Shown here piece after piece: positions 45,993 to 56,099 of a stretch of 64,000 nt of DNA (the first letter of the stretch is position 1; the number at the start of each line of letters is the position of its first letter). A model generated the notes under the pieces. That model saw only the letters and a list, made by a program, of their open reading frames with translations, was not told where the DNA came from and searched no databases. The DNA comes from Lactobacillus sp. Its GTDB lineage: Bacteria > Bacillota > Bacilli > Lactobacillales > Lactobacillaceae. Position numbers and translations under genes: made by a program. The DNA lies in contig JAKVKU010000013.1 of NCBI GenBank assembly GCA_022484695.1, positions 1-64,000 of the forward strand, in the 5' to 3' direction.

Positions 45993-46979
45993 ATGAACAG
46001 GGATTTCATTTCAATCGTCTTGCCAGTCTATAACGAAACAGCAGGTATTCAAAAAACCATTGATGTGTTGCTTGATTACTGCCAGGATCAACCAGAACAT
46101 TATGAGTTGATTTTTGTCAACGATGGGTCCACAGACGATACTGAAGCTATCTTAAAAAAGAATGCCTTAGCCCATCCCAGCGTCAAATTCATTTCTTTTT
46201 CCAGAAACTTTGGGCAGCAATTGGCCATTTCTGCTGGTCTGCATTATGCCCAAGGTGCCGCAGTGGTGGTGATGGATGCGGATTTGCAAGACCCACCCAG
46301 CATCATCCCCACGATGATCGACAAGTGGCGCCAAGGCTTTGATGTGGTGGCCGGCCAACGCCAGCAACGAGAAGGCGAAACCTTTTTCAAGAAAGCTTCG
46401 GCCAGTTTGTTTTACCGCCTGTTGCAACAAATCACCAGTGTCCATATGCCCTTAGACACCGGGGACTTTCGCTTAATGGACCGTCGGGTGGTGGCGGTTT
46501 TAAACCAAATGCCTGAGACTGATCCTTTTTTGCGGGGAATGGTGAGCTGGCTGGGCTTTAAGCAGACCACGGTACATTATGTCCGCCAAGAACGCTTCTC
46601 CGGTGAAACTAAATATACCCTGCGGAAGATGTTAAAGTTGGCCACGGATGGCTTAGTGTCCTTTTCAATGGTGCCCTTAAAGTTGGCCCAGTGGCTAGGG
46701 GGTCTCTTGTTGTTAGGAGCCTTGACTAGCCTGATCATCGGCATCGTGAGCGGTTTTACCTTAGGCGTAGAAATTGCCCTATTTAGTCTGATGGTCGGCG
46801 GCTTTATCCTGGTTAGCTTGGGCATTTTAGGCAATTACATCGGCCGCATCTTCATGCAATCCCGGGGTCGACCCTTATATGTGGTTGCAGAAACTTATGG
46901 TTTTGATGAACAGACTAAGCCCCATCCCGGATCAACTTATCCCCAACCCTATACCATCAAAAAAGCCGCTGGAAAATAA
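45993..46979 (+). CDS. GT2 polyprenyl-phosphate glycosyltransferase (GtrB/DPM1-like)
   Basis: A 328-residue enzyme with an N-terminal GT-A domain: SIVLPVYNE, FVNDGSTDDT, MDADLQDPP (metal-binding DxD-type) and GDFRLMDRRVV. Two C-terminal membrane helices (about 230-290) follow. This is the GtrB/CsbB/DPM1 architecture, which loads a sugar on undecaprenyl phosphate at the inner face. The ATG at 45993 is chosen over an upstream in-frame extension. Together with the GT-C gene it forms a donor-maker and user pair; no GtrA-type flippase is nearby. Confidence 0.9.
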   Translation: MNRDFISIVLPVYNETAGIQKTIDVLLDYCQDQPEHYELIFVNDGSTDDTEAILKKNALAHPSVKFISFSRNFGQQLAISAGLHYAQGAAVVVMDADLQDPPSIIPTMIDKWRQGFDVVAGQRQQREGETFFKKASASLFYRLLQQITSVHMPLDTGDFRLMDRRVVAVLNQMPETDPFLRGMVSWLGFKQTTVHYVRQERFSGETKYTLRKMLKLATDGLVSFSMVPLKLAQWLGGLLLLGALTSLIIGIVSGFTLGVEIALFSLMVGGFILVSLGILGNYIGRIFMQSRGRPLYVVAETYGFDEQTKPHPGSTYPQPYTIKKAAGK

Positions 46980-46996
46980 CTTCCGGCGGTTTTTTA
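46961..46996. terminator. Bidirectional terminator after the GT2 gene
   Basis: AAAAAGCCGC and GGA pair with TCC and GCGGTTTTTT. The minus strand also ends in T residues, so it can serve the convergent DUF1304 gene. It overlaps the last GT2 codons. Confidence 0.8.
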
Positions 46997-47035
46997 TGTT
47001 GCGTATTGAATTTGATATTGCGATAATTGCTGAAC

Positions 47036-47398
47036 TTAAACTATTAAACTGATTAGGGCTAAGACCCCGGGCAGTGCCTGCATGGCATATATTTTCTTGG
47101 TCACCGTGGTCCCGCCGTAAACCCCTACGACAATGACAAAGCCCGCCAGTAGACGTAGCGTAATGACTTGCCCACTACCGCTGAGTAACCCGAGACTCAA
47201 CAACAAAACCACGCCCAAGGCGCCGTTATAAATACCTTGATTTTTCAACGCTACTTGGGCATTAGGTTGGGTCACAAAGGACAACGGCATGCCAAAACTC
47301 TTGGATTGCAAGGCAGGTGGCGCAAACATCTCTAAATACATAAATCCTAGGTGCAAAATACCTAATAGCCCAATTAAAATAATACTAATCAGATTCAT
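47036..47398 (-). CDS. DUF1304 family membrane protein
   Basis: A 120-residue protein with four hydrophobic helices. The pattern LHLGFMYLEMF near the start and ALKNQGIYNGALGVVLLL in the middle are typical of DUF1304. No function is established. It lies 15 bases after the glucose dehydrogenase-like SDR gene on the same strand, so the two are probably co-transcribed. Confidence 0.85.
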   Translation of the reverse strand: MNLISIILIGLLGILHLGFMYLEMFAPPALQSKSFGMPLSFVTQPNAQVALKNQGIYNGALGVVLLLSLGLLSGSGQVITLRLLAGFVIVVGVYGGTTVTKKIYAMQALPGVLALISLIV

Positions 47399-47413
47399 TG
47401 GTGGTCTTCCCCC

Positions 47414-49088
<1,675 letters not shown>

Positions 49089-49140
49089 GTTTTGTCGGTT
49101 CCCTTCAGCGAATTGAATTGATTGCTCGATTTTTAATATC

Positions 49141-49165
49141 AAAAAGGCGCAACCTCAGTTACGCC
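49141..49165 (-). terminator. Terminator or attenuator before the DltE-like gene
   Basis: On the minus strand GGCGTAAC-TGAG-GTTGCGCC (8 bp including one G-U pair) is followed by TTTTTG. It lies between the promoter at 49204-49232 and the DltE-like gene, so it could attenuate that gene rather than end the upstream one. Confidence 0.6.
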
Positions 49166-49203
49166 CCAGCGGGCCAGTAGCCCAACCATCTATATTGTTT
49201 GTT

Positions 49204-49232
49204 ATGCTAGCAGTTGTGGCCCTAAAAATCAA
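49204..49232 (-). promoter_or_regulatory. Promoter for the DltE-like gene
   Basis: TTGATT (49227-49232), a 17-bp spacer and TAGCAT (49204-49209) on the minus strand. A TGTGGCC-N17-GGCCACA dyad (49215-49245) overlaps it and may be an operator. Confidence 0.5.
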
Positions 49233-49285
49233 GCAAAAGGCCACAGGCAAAATTGTCTTTATCTGGTTGCGTCACTTGATCTTGA

Positions 49286-49666
49286 CTAGTTACTGATTAC
49301 CACTAAGGATTTAATGGCTAGACGTTGGTCCATGGCATCGTAGGCGTCTTGAATGTGATCTAGGTCAAAACGTTGGGTAAAGACCTTCCCAGGATTAATT
49401 TGGCCTGTTAAAACGGCTTTTAATAAAACGGTTTTGTCATAGGTTGTGACTGAGGCCACACCACCGCGCAGGCCGATATTTTGCCAAAACAATTGATTGG
49501 TATTCATTTCCGCTTTTTGGGGGACGCCCACGCGGCCCACAATGGCCCCGGGCCGCCCGACTTGAACAGCGGTGTCCACGGATTGGGCCGTGCCCACACA
49601 TTCCAAAACAGCATTCACCCCAACCCCATTGGTCAAAGCATTGACCTGGTAAACGGCTGCTTGCAT
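49286..49666 (-). pseudogene. C-terminal remnant of a zinc-type alcohol dehydrogenase
   Basis: The 126-residue frame corresponds only to the last third of a medium-chain alcohol dehydrogenase: GVGVNAVLECVGTAQSVDTAVQ, then GRPGAIVGRVGVP and the C-terminal DLDHIQDAYDAMDQRLAIKSLVV. The zinc-binding GroES-like domain and the Rossmann GxGxxG are missing, and no matching sequence lies upstream. It has a good GGAGG before its ATG, so a short protein may still be made. It is downstream of the flavodoxin gene. I read it as a deletion remnant. Confidence 0.75.
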
Positions 49667-49725
49667 AAAATGCCTCCATATATCTTTTTGATATTGCTAA
49701 CTGTCTTAACTTACTGGGATGCTAT

Positions 49726-50142
49726 TTACGCTGGTACCAATGTGGCACCGGCGGCTGTTGCTAGCTTTTTTATTTCTGAAAGGGTATCGGCTAGCGGTGT
49801 TTCCGCACTGGTGGCGAAAGCTACGATTTGTTTGCCGGTTAAATCACACTGATCAAATAAACTGTCAATGAGCATCGGTGGTCGTTGCCACCAGATTGGA
49901 TAACCAATATAGACTTTGCTATACTGAGCCAAATTAGGTAATTTACCCTTAATGGCGGGATGAATATTGTTATCTTTTTCCTTTTCACCCACGGCAATCA
50001 CCCCATCATAATCATCAGGATAAGGGGTTGCCGGTTGTAGGCGGTAAATATCAGCGCCGGTTTGCTGCTGTAATTTTTCAGCGGCTCGTTTCGTGTTACC
50101 AGATACAGAGAAATAAATAATTAAAGCTTTTTCACTAGTCAT
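49726..50142 (-). CDS. Flavodoxin
   Basis: A 138-residue FMN-binding electron carrier of the flavodoxin_4 type. The phosphate-binding loop is YFSVSGNTKRAAE, and YIGYPIWWQRPPM contains the isoalloxazine-contact Trp residues. It stops just after AGATLVPA, about 20 residues short of what I expect for the family, so a slight C-terminal truncation is possible. It is driven by a promoter with a 19-bp spacer and MerR-type dyad. The remnant alcohol dehydrogenase follows by 59 bases. Confidence 0.85.
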   Translation of the reverse strand: MTSEKALIIYFSVSGNTKRAAEKLQQQTGADIYRLQPATPYPDDYDGVIAVGEKEKDNNIHPAIKGKLPNLAQYSKVYIGYPIWWQRPPMLIDSLFDQCDLTGKQIVAFATSAETPLADTLSEIKKLATAAGATLVPA

Positions 50143-50230
50143 ATGCTCACACTTTCAATACACCATTGTTGTCAGATTAATTTCACCATATTCTGTTTTT
50201 TAAAGCCTGTATCCTTAACAGAATACCTTT

Positions 50231-50261
50231 ATTCTAAACCTTCGTCCGAACTCTAAGGCAA
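50231..50261 (-). promoter_or_regulatory. MerR-type promoter for the flavodoxin gene
   Basis: TTGCCT (50256-50261), a 19-bp spacer containing the halves of CCTT...AAGG, and TAGAAT (50231-50236) on the minus strand. Over-long 19-bp spacers are the hallmark of promoters activated by MerR proteins. The same layout recurs near 52855, 56041 and 56821. Confidence 0.8.
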
Positions 50262-50302
50262 GCCCTTTTTATAAATAAAATTGTAAATATGGAGGTCATA
50301 TC

Positions 50303-51175
50303 ATGGAAATACGTGTCTTACGTTATTTTTTAGCGGTGGCTGCTGAACAAAATATCAGTCGGGCGGCCCAACAATTGCATGTGTCCCAACCCACGATCTC
50401 ACGGCAACTCCAAGATTTAGAGCAGGAGCTGGGTGTCACTTTATTTGATCGCCAACAGCTCCCCTTAAAACTCACCGCAGCGGGGCAATACTTGGTGAAC
50501 CAAGCGACGCAAATCGTGGCTTTAGCGGACAAGACCACCGCTAATATTCACCATAATCCCGATATAACTGGCTCAATTGCCATTGGCTGTGGCGAGTCTA
50601 AACACATGCTGCTGATTGCCCAGACGATTAAACAGTTACAAACAACTTATCCCCAAATCAAAATAAATATCACCAGCACCAACGCTGATGATATCCATGC
50701 GAAAATTCAAACCAATATTTTTGACTTTGGGTTAGTCATGGAACCTGTGGATAAAAGTAACTATGCCTTCATGACCTTACCCACCACCAGTCAATGGGGT
50801 GTTCTGGCCTTAAAGGATTCTAAGCTGGGCCAACAAGCTTTTATCACCCCAAAGGATCTGTTGGATATTCCTTTGATCATGTCCCAACAAAGTGGCGTTA
50901 TCGATATCTTGCAAACTTGGGCCGGCCAAGCCTTTGAACCCACAGCCATTGTGGCCACTTATAACTTGCTATACAATGCCTCTTTATTGGTGACTGCCAA
51001 AGTTGGTTACGCCCTTTGCGTAGATGGCATCATCAATACACAGCAGACTAATTTAAAATTTATCCCCTTAAAACCAGACCTGCGCAGCAAAGTCAGTCTA
51101 ATTTGGTTGCAACAACAGCACCGGTCCGAAGCGGCCAATGCCTTTTTAAAACAAGTTAAATCTGATTTCGCCTAA
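50303..51175 (+). CDS. LysR-family transcriptional regulator
   Basis: A 290-residue regulator. The N-terminal winged helix-turn-helix reads ISRAAQQLHVSQPTISRQLQDLE and LFDRQQLPLKLTAAG. The substrate-binding domain is at about residues 90-290. The ATG has GGAGG upstream. It is divergent from the flavodoxin gene, whose MerR-type promoter lies 42 bases away. Its last four bases overlap the end of the convergent hydrolase gene. Targets are unknown; the divergent flavodoxin unit is the usual guess. Confidence 0.9.
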   Translation: MEIRVLRYFLAVAAEQNISRAAQQLHVSQPTISRQLQDLEQELGVTLFDRQQLPLKLTAAGQYLVNQATQIVALADKTTANIHHNPDITGSIAIGCGESKHMLLIAQTIKQLQTTYPQIKINITSTNADDIHAKIQTNIFDFGLVMEPVDKSNYAFMTLPTTSQWGVLALKDSKLGQQAFITPKDLLDIPLIMSQQSGVIDILQTWAGQAFEPTAIVATYNLLYNASLLVTAKVGYALCVDGIINTQQTNLKFIPLKPDLRSKVSLIWLQQQHRSEAANAFLKQVKSDFA

Positions 51176-52023
51176 GACTGGGCCCACAAAAAGCGAATCA
51201 AAACCTTATCCACTGCTTTATTTTCATGTAAACGGCTATGTTGGGCCTGGGGTCCAACAAATCTCTTTTCAGTATAAGACTGGGCCCGATTGGCAATGAG
51301 ATACCGTAATGATTGTGATGAAGCATTGCTCACATCCCCATCGGAATGGGTACCGTCATTTTTATCCCCATAGATGTTCAAAACCCGGACTTGTTTGGGA
51401 TATGTCTTTCTCAGTTTAAGTAACGCCCGATAATCTTTGTCCATATGGATAGGTTGACCACTGGCCGTCAACTTCATTTGATTGGGTGTATCATTTACCC
51501 CTAAAATACCGTTAAAGTGACCGGCAATGTCCACTTGTTTGTTTAAGGTGGGTAGTGTTGGATCATTGGTGTTGGCTAATAAATAATACATAATGGCCAT
51601 ATTGCCCATGGAGTGCCCCACTAGATTCATTTTTTGAAAGTGGTATCGTTTTTGCAAAGCCACGATAACATTTTTAGCCCAGCGCCCGTCTTCATAATAA
51701 TTACCATTCCGATTATTCTGGTAGTTCACCTCAATGATCGGATTTTTAGCATTGGCAGCCAGGTGCCCCAAAAAGCGGACCTGTCCTTTAGGACTCACAT
51801 CTGCCCGAACCACCGTATCCGTGACCCCCGCCGATTTTGCAGCTGTGGTCATCTGGGTCTCGGAATGATAACTACCACCCCAGCCGTGGAAAAATAACGT
51901 GGGGATATTTTGCTGAACATAGGTTGCAGCCTGCGCTTTTTGAATGTACAGTTTACCCCCGAAGATGGGGATGATACTAACCAGCAGGGCCAGCAGCAAC
52001 ATGGTCCTCTTTTTAATTGGCAA
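51172..52023 (-). CDS. Secreted alpha/beta hydrolase, DUF915 family
   Basis: A 283-residue protein with an N-terminal signal peptide: KKR, a hydrophobic run and AQA-A as the likely cleavage site near residue 33. The alpha/beta fold shows FFHGWGGS (oxyanion region), the nucleophile Ser in LVGHSMGN and the late His in QHSRLHEN. The substrate is unknown. The start is a TTG (52023) with AAAGGAG eight bases upstream. It is third in an operon with the acetyltransferase and a small protein, driven by a MerR-type promoter. Confidence 0.88.
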   Translation of the reverse strand: MPIKKRTMLLLALLVSIIPIFGGKLYIQKAQAATYVQQNIPTLFFHGWGGSYHSETQMTTAAKSAGVTDTVVRADVSPKGQVRFLGHLAANAKNPIIEVNYQNNRNGNYYEDGRWAKNVIVALQKRYHFQKMNLVGHSMGNMAIMYYLLANTNDPTLPTLNKQVDIAGHFNGILGVNDTPNQMKLTASGQPIHMDKDYRALLKLRKTYPKQVRVLNIYGDKNDGTHSDGDVSNASSQSLRYLIANRAQSYTEKRFVGPQAQHSRLHENKAVDKVLIRFLWAQS

Positions 52024-52043
52024 TTGCGTAACTCCTTTCTCAC

Positions 52044-52589
52044 CTAATTCAAAGTTGCCTTAATGACCCTGGCCGGTACGCCCGCCACAATCGTGTTGGG
52101 TGCAACATCGTGAGTGACCACAGCCCCGGCGGCGATAATCGCATTTTTGCCGATGGTGACCCCGGGTAAAACCGTGGTATTGGCCCCTAGCCAAGCATTT
52201 GCTTGGATATGCACCGACTTTAAATATAAACTTTTACGATTCAAGGCATCCTGGGCATGATTCACACTGACGATGGTGACATTGGGACCAATTAACACAT
52301 CATCATCAATGGTAATGCCCCCTAAATCCACAAACATGGCATTGCTATTGATAAATACCCTTTTGCCTAGGGTAATATGGCGGCCGTAATCACTGCGAAA
52401 GGGCAAATGGATGGTTACGCTGGGGTCAATCATTTGACCAATAATCTGCCCAACCTGTGCTAAAATCCTGGTGGGTGTCTGACGCTGGGTATTCAAAGCT
52501 TGTAAAAGCTGCTGGTTTTTATCAACAATAGTATCTAAAGCTTTAAATTGGGGACTGTTAGCATTCATATAAGTTGCTTTGGTTGTCAT
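52044..52589 (-). CDS. Maltose/galactoside O-acetyltransferase-like protein
   Basis: A 181-residue left-handed beta-helix acyltransferase. The hexapeptide repeats occupy about residues 65-180, and the catalytic His is in VSVNHAQD. The trailing GAVVTHDVAPNTIVAGVPARVI is diagnostic of LacA/Maa-type enzymes, which acetylate sugars with acetyl-CoA. The true acceptor is unknown. The ATG at 52589 has GAGG upstream; a GTG five codons earlier overlaps the preceding small gene. Confidence 0.88.
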   Translation of the reverse strand: MTTKATYMNANSPQFKALDTIVDKNQQLLQALNTQRQTPTRILAQVGQIIGQMIDPSVTIHLPFRSDYGRHITLGKRVFINSNAMFVDLGGITIDDDVLIGPNVTIVSVNHAQDALNRKSLYLKSVHIQANAWLGANTTVLPGVTIGKNAIIAAGAVVTHDVAPNTIVAGVPARVIKATLN

Positions 52590-52600
52590 AAGCTCTTCCC

Positions 52601-52798
52601 TCACTTGTTTATCAAATTGCTGCCGTGTAAAATCGTTACTTTGTCTAAGATGGGCCTATCCGCCGGTGTCACGCGGCAGGCCTTATCTTGTACTGACACG
52701 GTAACGTTATTTTGTAGCTGATTTTTTTGATACAAACCAATTTCACCGATTGTTAGTAAAACTGTCAGCCCGACTATCGCCCAGAAGGTTTTCTTCAT
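52601..52798 (-). CDS. Small membrane-anchored or secreted protein
   Basis: I do not recognise this 65-residue protein. It begins MKKTFWAIVGLTVLLTIGEIG, a signal-anchor-like helix, followed by a polar stretch with one Cys and ending KVTILHGSNLINK. The ATG at 52798 has AAGG eight bases upstream; an ATG five codons earlier is possible. It is first in the operon with the acetyltransferase and hydrolase, directly after the MerR-type promoter. It could be the stump of a longer gene. Confidence 0.55.
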   Translation of the reverse strand: MKKTFWAIVGLTVLLTIGEIGLYQKNQLQNNVTVSVQDKACRVTPADRPILDKVTILHGSNLINK

Positions 52799-52854
52799 TA
52801 TTTTCGCCTTCATTTCTACATAGATTGAAGTTATTAAACTAATACGTCCTTATT

Positions 52855-52885
52855 AGCTTAAACCTTGAAGTGGGCTTTAAGGCAA
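52855..52885 (-). promoter_or_regulatory. MerR-type promoter for the small protein-acetyltransferase-hydrolase operon
   Basis: TTGCCT (52880-52885), a 19-bp spacer carrying the CCTT...AAGG dyad and TAAGCT (52855-52860) on the minus strand. Confidence 0.75.
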
Positions 52886-52954
52886 GCCCCATTTATACGG
52901 CATTAGGAAGTAAAAACATCTTTCCAACTAACGCAATGTTTTAATTGCCTAAAC

Positions 52955-53701
52955 TTACCAAGGTTGATCCGTGGGGCCAATGGTCAATTCACTGACGTTG
53001 GTGTCCGCTGGTTGATCAATGGCAAATGCCACCACATTAGCGACACGCTCAGGGGCGATTTGATAGGTCTCATAAACCTGTTGCATCCCGGTTAAGGTTG
53101 CTTTGTCATCTATAGTTTGCAGTAACTCTGATTGAATTGCCGCCGGATAAATGGTCGCCGTGCGAATATGGGTGCCTTCTTGGGCCGATTCCATTCGTAA
53201 GACTTCCATTAAATCACGCACAGCCCACTTCGTTGCGCCGTAAACAGCGCCACCTGGATAAGCCTTTAGCCCTGCCACTGAGCTGGTAGTTATCACATGT
53301 CCAAATTTTTGCGCTTTAAATTCTGGCAATACGGCGGCAAGGCCATTTAAGACGCCCTTTAAATTCACATCAACCATGGCCTGCCATTTATCAACTTCAA
53401 GGGCTGATAATGGTGAGTTAGGCATCAGACCCGCGTTTAAAAATACCACGTCGACCTTGCCATATTTGTCTTTAGCTAACTGGACCAGGGCTTGATTATC
53501 AGCCGGTTTCGTCACATCCATAATTTGATAAACGGCTTGGCCGCCCGTAGCTGTGATATCAGCAACAAGCTGAGTCAGTTTAGCTGCCCGCCGCGCCCCT
53601 AGAACCAACTTAGCGCCTTTTTGGGCCAATAGCTTGGCAGTTGCTGCCCCAATACCACTAGAAGCACCGGTAATAATTACAACTTTATTTTGAATCGTCA
53701 T
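52955..53701 (-). CDS. SDR oxidoreductase
   Basis: A 248-residue short-chain dehydrogenase: ITGASSGIGAATAKLLAQ, LNAGLMPNSPL, TTSSVAGLKAYPG and YGATKWAVRDL with Tyr and Lys. It is close in pattern to the SDR encoded at 53986, both with the LMPNS/LMPHS and RxA-x-IYPAAI/VVSPGAV features, so the two are probably paralogues. The ATG at 53701 has AAGGAGG upstream. Its leader holds two dyads rather than a MerR-type promoter. Substrate unknown. Confidence 0.88.
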   Translation of the reverse strand: MTIQNKVVIITGASSGIGAATAKLLAQKGAKLVLGARRAAKLTQLVADITATGGQAVYQIMDVTKPADNQALVQLAKDKYGKVDVVFLNAGLMPNSPLSALEVDKWQAMVDVNLKGVLNGLAAVLPEFKAQKFGHVITTSSVAGLKAYPGGAVYGATKWAVRDLMEVLRMESAQEGTHIRTATIYPAAIQSELLQTIDDKATLTGMQQVYETYQIAPERVANVVAFAIDQPADTNVSELTIGPTDQPW

Positions 53702-53727
53702 CAAAAATTCCTCCTTAAATTGTGTCA

Positions 53728-53767
53728 CATCAATTTGATGCGTTGAACCAGGTTTTAGCGGTTCAAC
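53728..53767. promoter_or_regulatory. Two adjacent dyads upstream of the SDR gene
   Basis: A CATCAA-T-TTGATG palindrome (53728-53740) adjoins GTTGAACC-N10-GGTTCAAC (53742-53767). Neither is followed by a T run. They resemble operators, perhaps two sites for one regulator. Confidence 0.4.
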
Positions 53768-53857
53768 TAGCATAGTTTTATTATGTGGACCTGGGATGAT
53801 AATGTAAAATACCTATATTTAATAACTAGTTATGTTTAAAACGAATATCTGAGTAAT

Positions 53858-53907
53858 AAAAAAATACCTCACAACCATTAGACTGCTTGTCTAATGACTG
53901 TAGGGCA
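53858..53907 (-). terminator. Terminator after the merR-SDR unit
   Basis: A perfect CATTAGAC/GTCTAATG stem, with outer pairing of CCCTACA and TGTGAGG, is followed by TATTTTTTT on the minus strand. Confidence 0.8.
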
Positions 53908-53985
53908 TTTCTCGCTTAACCCTTCACTACCAGGATAGCCAACTGGTTTCGTCATAAATCCATCTAGGCTAGCTTGGTAACACGA

Positions 53986-54720
53986 CTACATCTGCTGCGT
54001 CGGTCTAATAATAATTTCATTTAATGATGCATCCGCCGGCAAATCAATGGCCGCTTTAATCGAAGTTGCCACCCGATCTGGCGAAATCGCATTTTGTTTA
54101 TAATAACCCTCTAATGCTTGTTTGGTGCTTTGATCCGTCACATGATCCACCAGTTCAGTTGCCACCGCACCTGGAGAAACCACGGTGACGCGAACATTAC
54201 TTTTAGCGGCCGCTTCTTCTTGACGCAAGGCCTCACTGATCATTAAAACACCAGCTTTAGTGGCACTGTAAACCCCGCCACCGGGATGCACTGCATGGGC
54301 GGCCACGGAAGCCACATTGATAAATTGACCGGATTTTTGGGCCCGCATACTTGGCAGGGCCGCATCAATCCCATAAAGCACCCCCCGCAAGTTGACATCG
54401 ATCATGCGATTCCAGTCGGCGACTTTACCCTTGATAAATTCAGAATGGGGCATTAAACCGGCATTATTCAGCCATACATCGATGCGACCAAACTTATCTA
54501 AAGCAAGTTTAGCCAATGCTTGGACGCTCTCTAAACTGGTCACGTCAGTCAAGGCATAAACCGCCTTACCACCAGCTGCTTCAATATCACTGACAATTTG
54601 TTGCAATTTAGCCTCACGCCGGGCACCCAAAACCAGTAAGTCCCCGTCTTGGGCTAAAAGTTTGGCAGTTGTTTCGCCAATACCGCTAGATGCCCCTGTG
54701 ATAACAACAACTTTATTCAT
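53986..54720 (-). CDS. SDR oxidoreductase
   Basis: A 244-residue short-chain dehydrogenase: ITGASSGIGETTAKLLAQ, LNNAGLMPHSEF, NVASVAAHAVHPGG and YSATKAGVLMI. The ATG at 54720 has GAGGAGG upstream, and the start overlaps the end of the MerR gene by eight bases, so the two are translationally linked. It is the third gene of the aldo/keto reductase-merR-SDR operon. Substrate unknown; aldehydes or ketones are a reasonable guess from the company it keeps. Confidence 0.9.
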   Translation of the reverse strand: MNKVVVITGASSGIGETTAKLLAQDGDLLVLGARREAKLQQIVSDIEAAGGKAVYALTDVTSLESVQALAKLALDKFGRIDVWLNNAGLMPHSEFIKGKVADWNRMIDVNLRGVLYGIDAALPSMRAQKSGQFINVASVAAHAVHPGGGVYSATKAGVLMISEALRQEEAAAKSNVRVTVVSPGAVATELVDHVTDQSTKQALEGYYKQNAISPDRVATSIKAAIDLPADASLNEIIIRPTQQM

Positions 54721-55114
54721 TGACTTTTTCCTCCTCATAAGCTAATTTTTCTTTTTCATAATTCAAAGTGTGGTCTTCAAAATGATCAATTTTATAATTC
54801 AAATATTTAACTGTCTTTTGAATGGCAGCCACTTTGTTTAATAATTCCTCACGTTGATCGATCAACAGCGATTTACGGGCATCGGTGGTTTGATCCCCTT
54901 CCCGGTACAATTTCACAAATTCAATCAGCGCTTCAATGGTCATCCCCGCATTACGCAGGACTTTGATGTAAAATACCCAGTTCATATCATGCTCACTATA
55001 AGTGCGATAGCCGCTTTGATTCCGTTCGATGGGTGGCAGTAAGCCTAAGCGTTCCCAGTAACGCAGGGTATCTTTAGTTAAATCAAATTTTTTAGCAACA
55101 GCATCAATATTCAT
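54713..55114 (-). CDS. MerR-family transcriptional regulator (AdhR/NmlR-like, cysteine-free)
   Basis: A 133-residue activator. The N-terminal helix-turn-helix and wing read FDLTKDTLRYWERLGLLPP and SGYRTYSEHD, followed by IKVLRNAGMTIEALIEFVKL and a long dimerisation coiled coil with a charged tail. AdhR and NmlR relatives that sense aldehydes carry Cys52 in an IKCLR-type motif; here position 52 is Val and the protein has no Cys at all. It is co-transcribed after the aldo/keto reductase gene behind a MerR-type promoter. It is the best candidate regulator of the four such promoters. Confidence 0.92.
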   Translation of the reverse strand: MNIDAVAKKFDLTKDTLRYWERLGLLPPIERNQSGYRTYSEHDMNWVFYIKVLRNAGMTIEALIEFVKLYREGDQTTDARKSLLIDQREELLNKVAAIQKTVKYLNYKIDHFEDHTLNYEKEKLAYEEEKVNE

Positions 55115-55136
55115 AATAATTGGCCCCCTTGTTGAA

Positions 55137-56027
<891 letters not shown>

Positions 56028-56040
56028 TTAATTTAAATCC

Positions 56041-56071
56041 ATTGTAAACCTTGGCCTTAACTCCAAGGCAA
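56041..56071 (-). promoter_or_regulatory. MerR-type promoter for the aldo/keto reductase-merR-SDR operon
   Basis: TTGCCT (56066-56071), a 19-bp spacer with the CCTTGG/CCAAGG dyad and TACAAT (56041-56046) on the minus strand. It is the most symmetrical of the four sites and lies before the operon that contains the MerR gene, so autoregulation is expected. Confidence 0.85.
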
Positions 56072-56099
56072 TACTATTACGCTTTTTATTTCTAATCAG

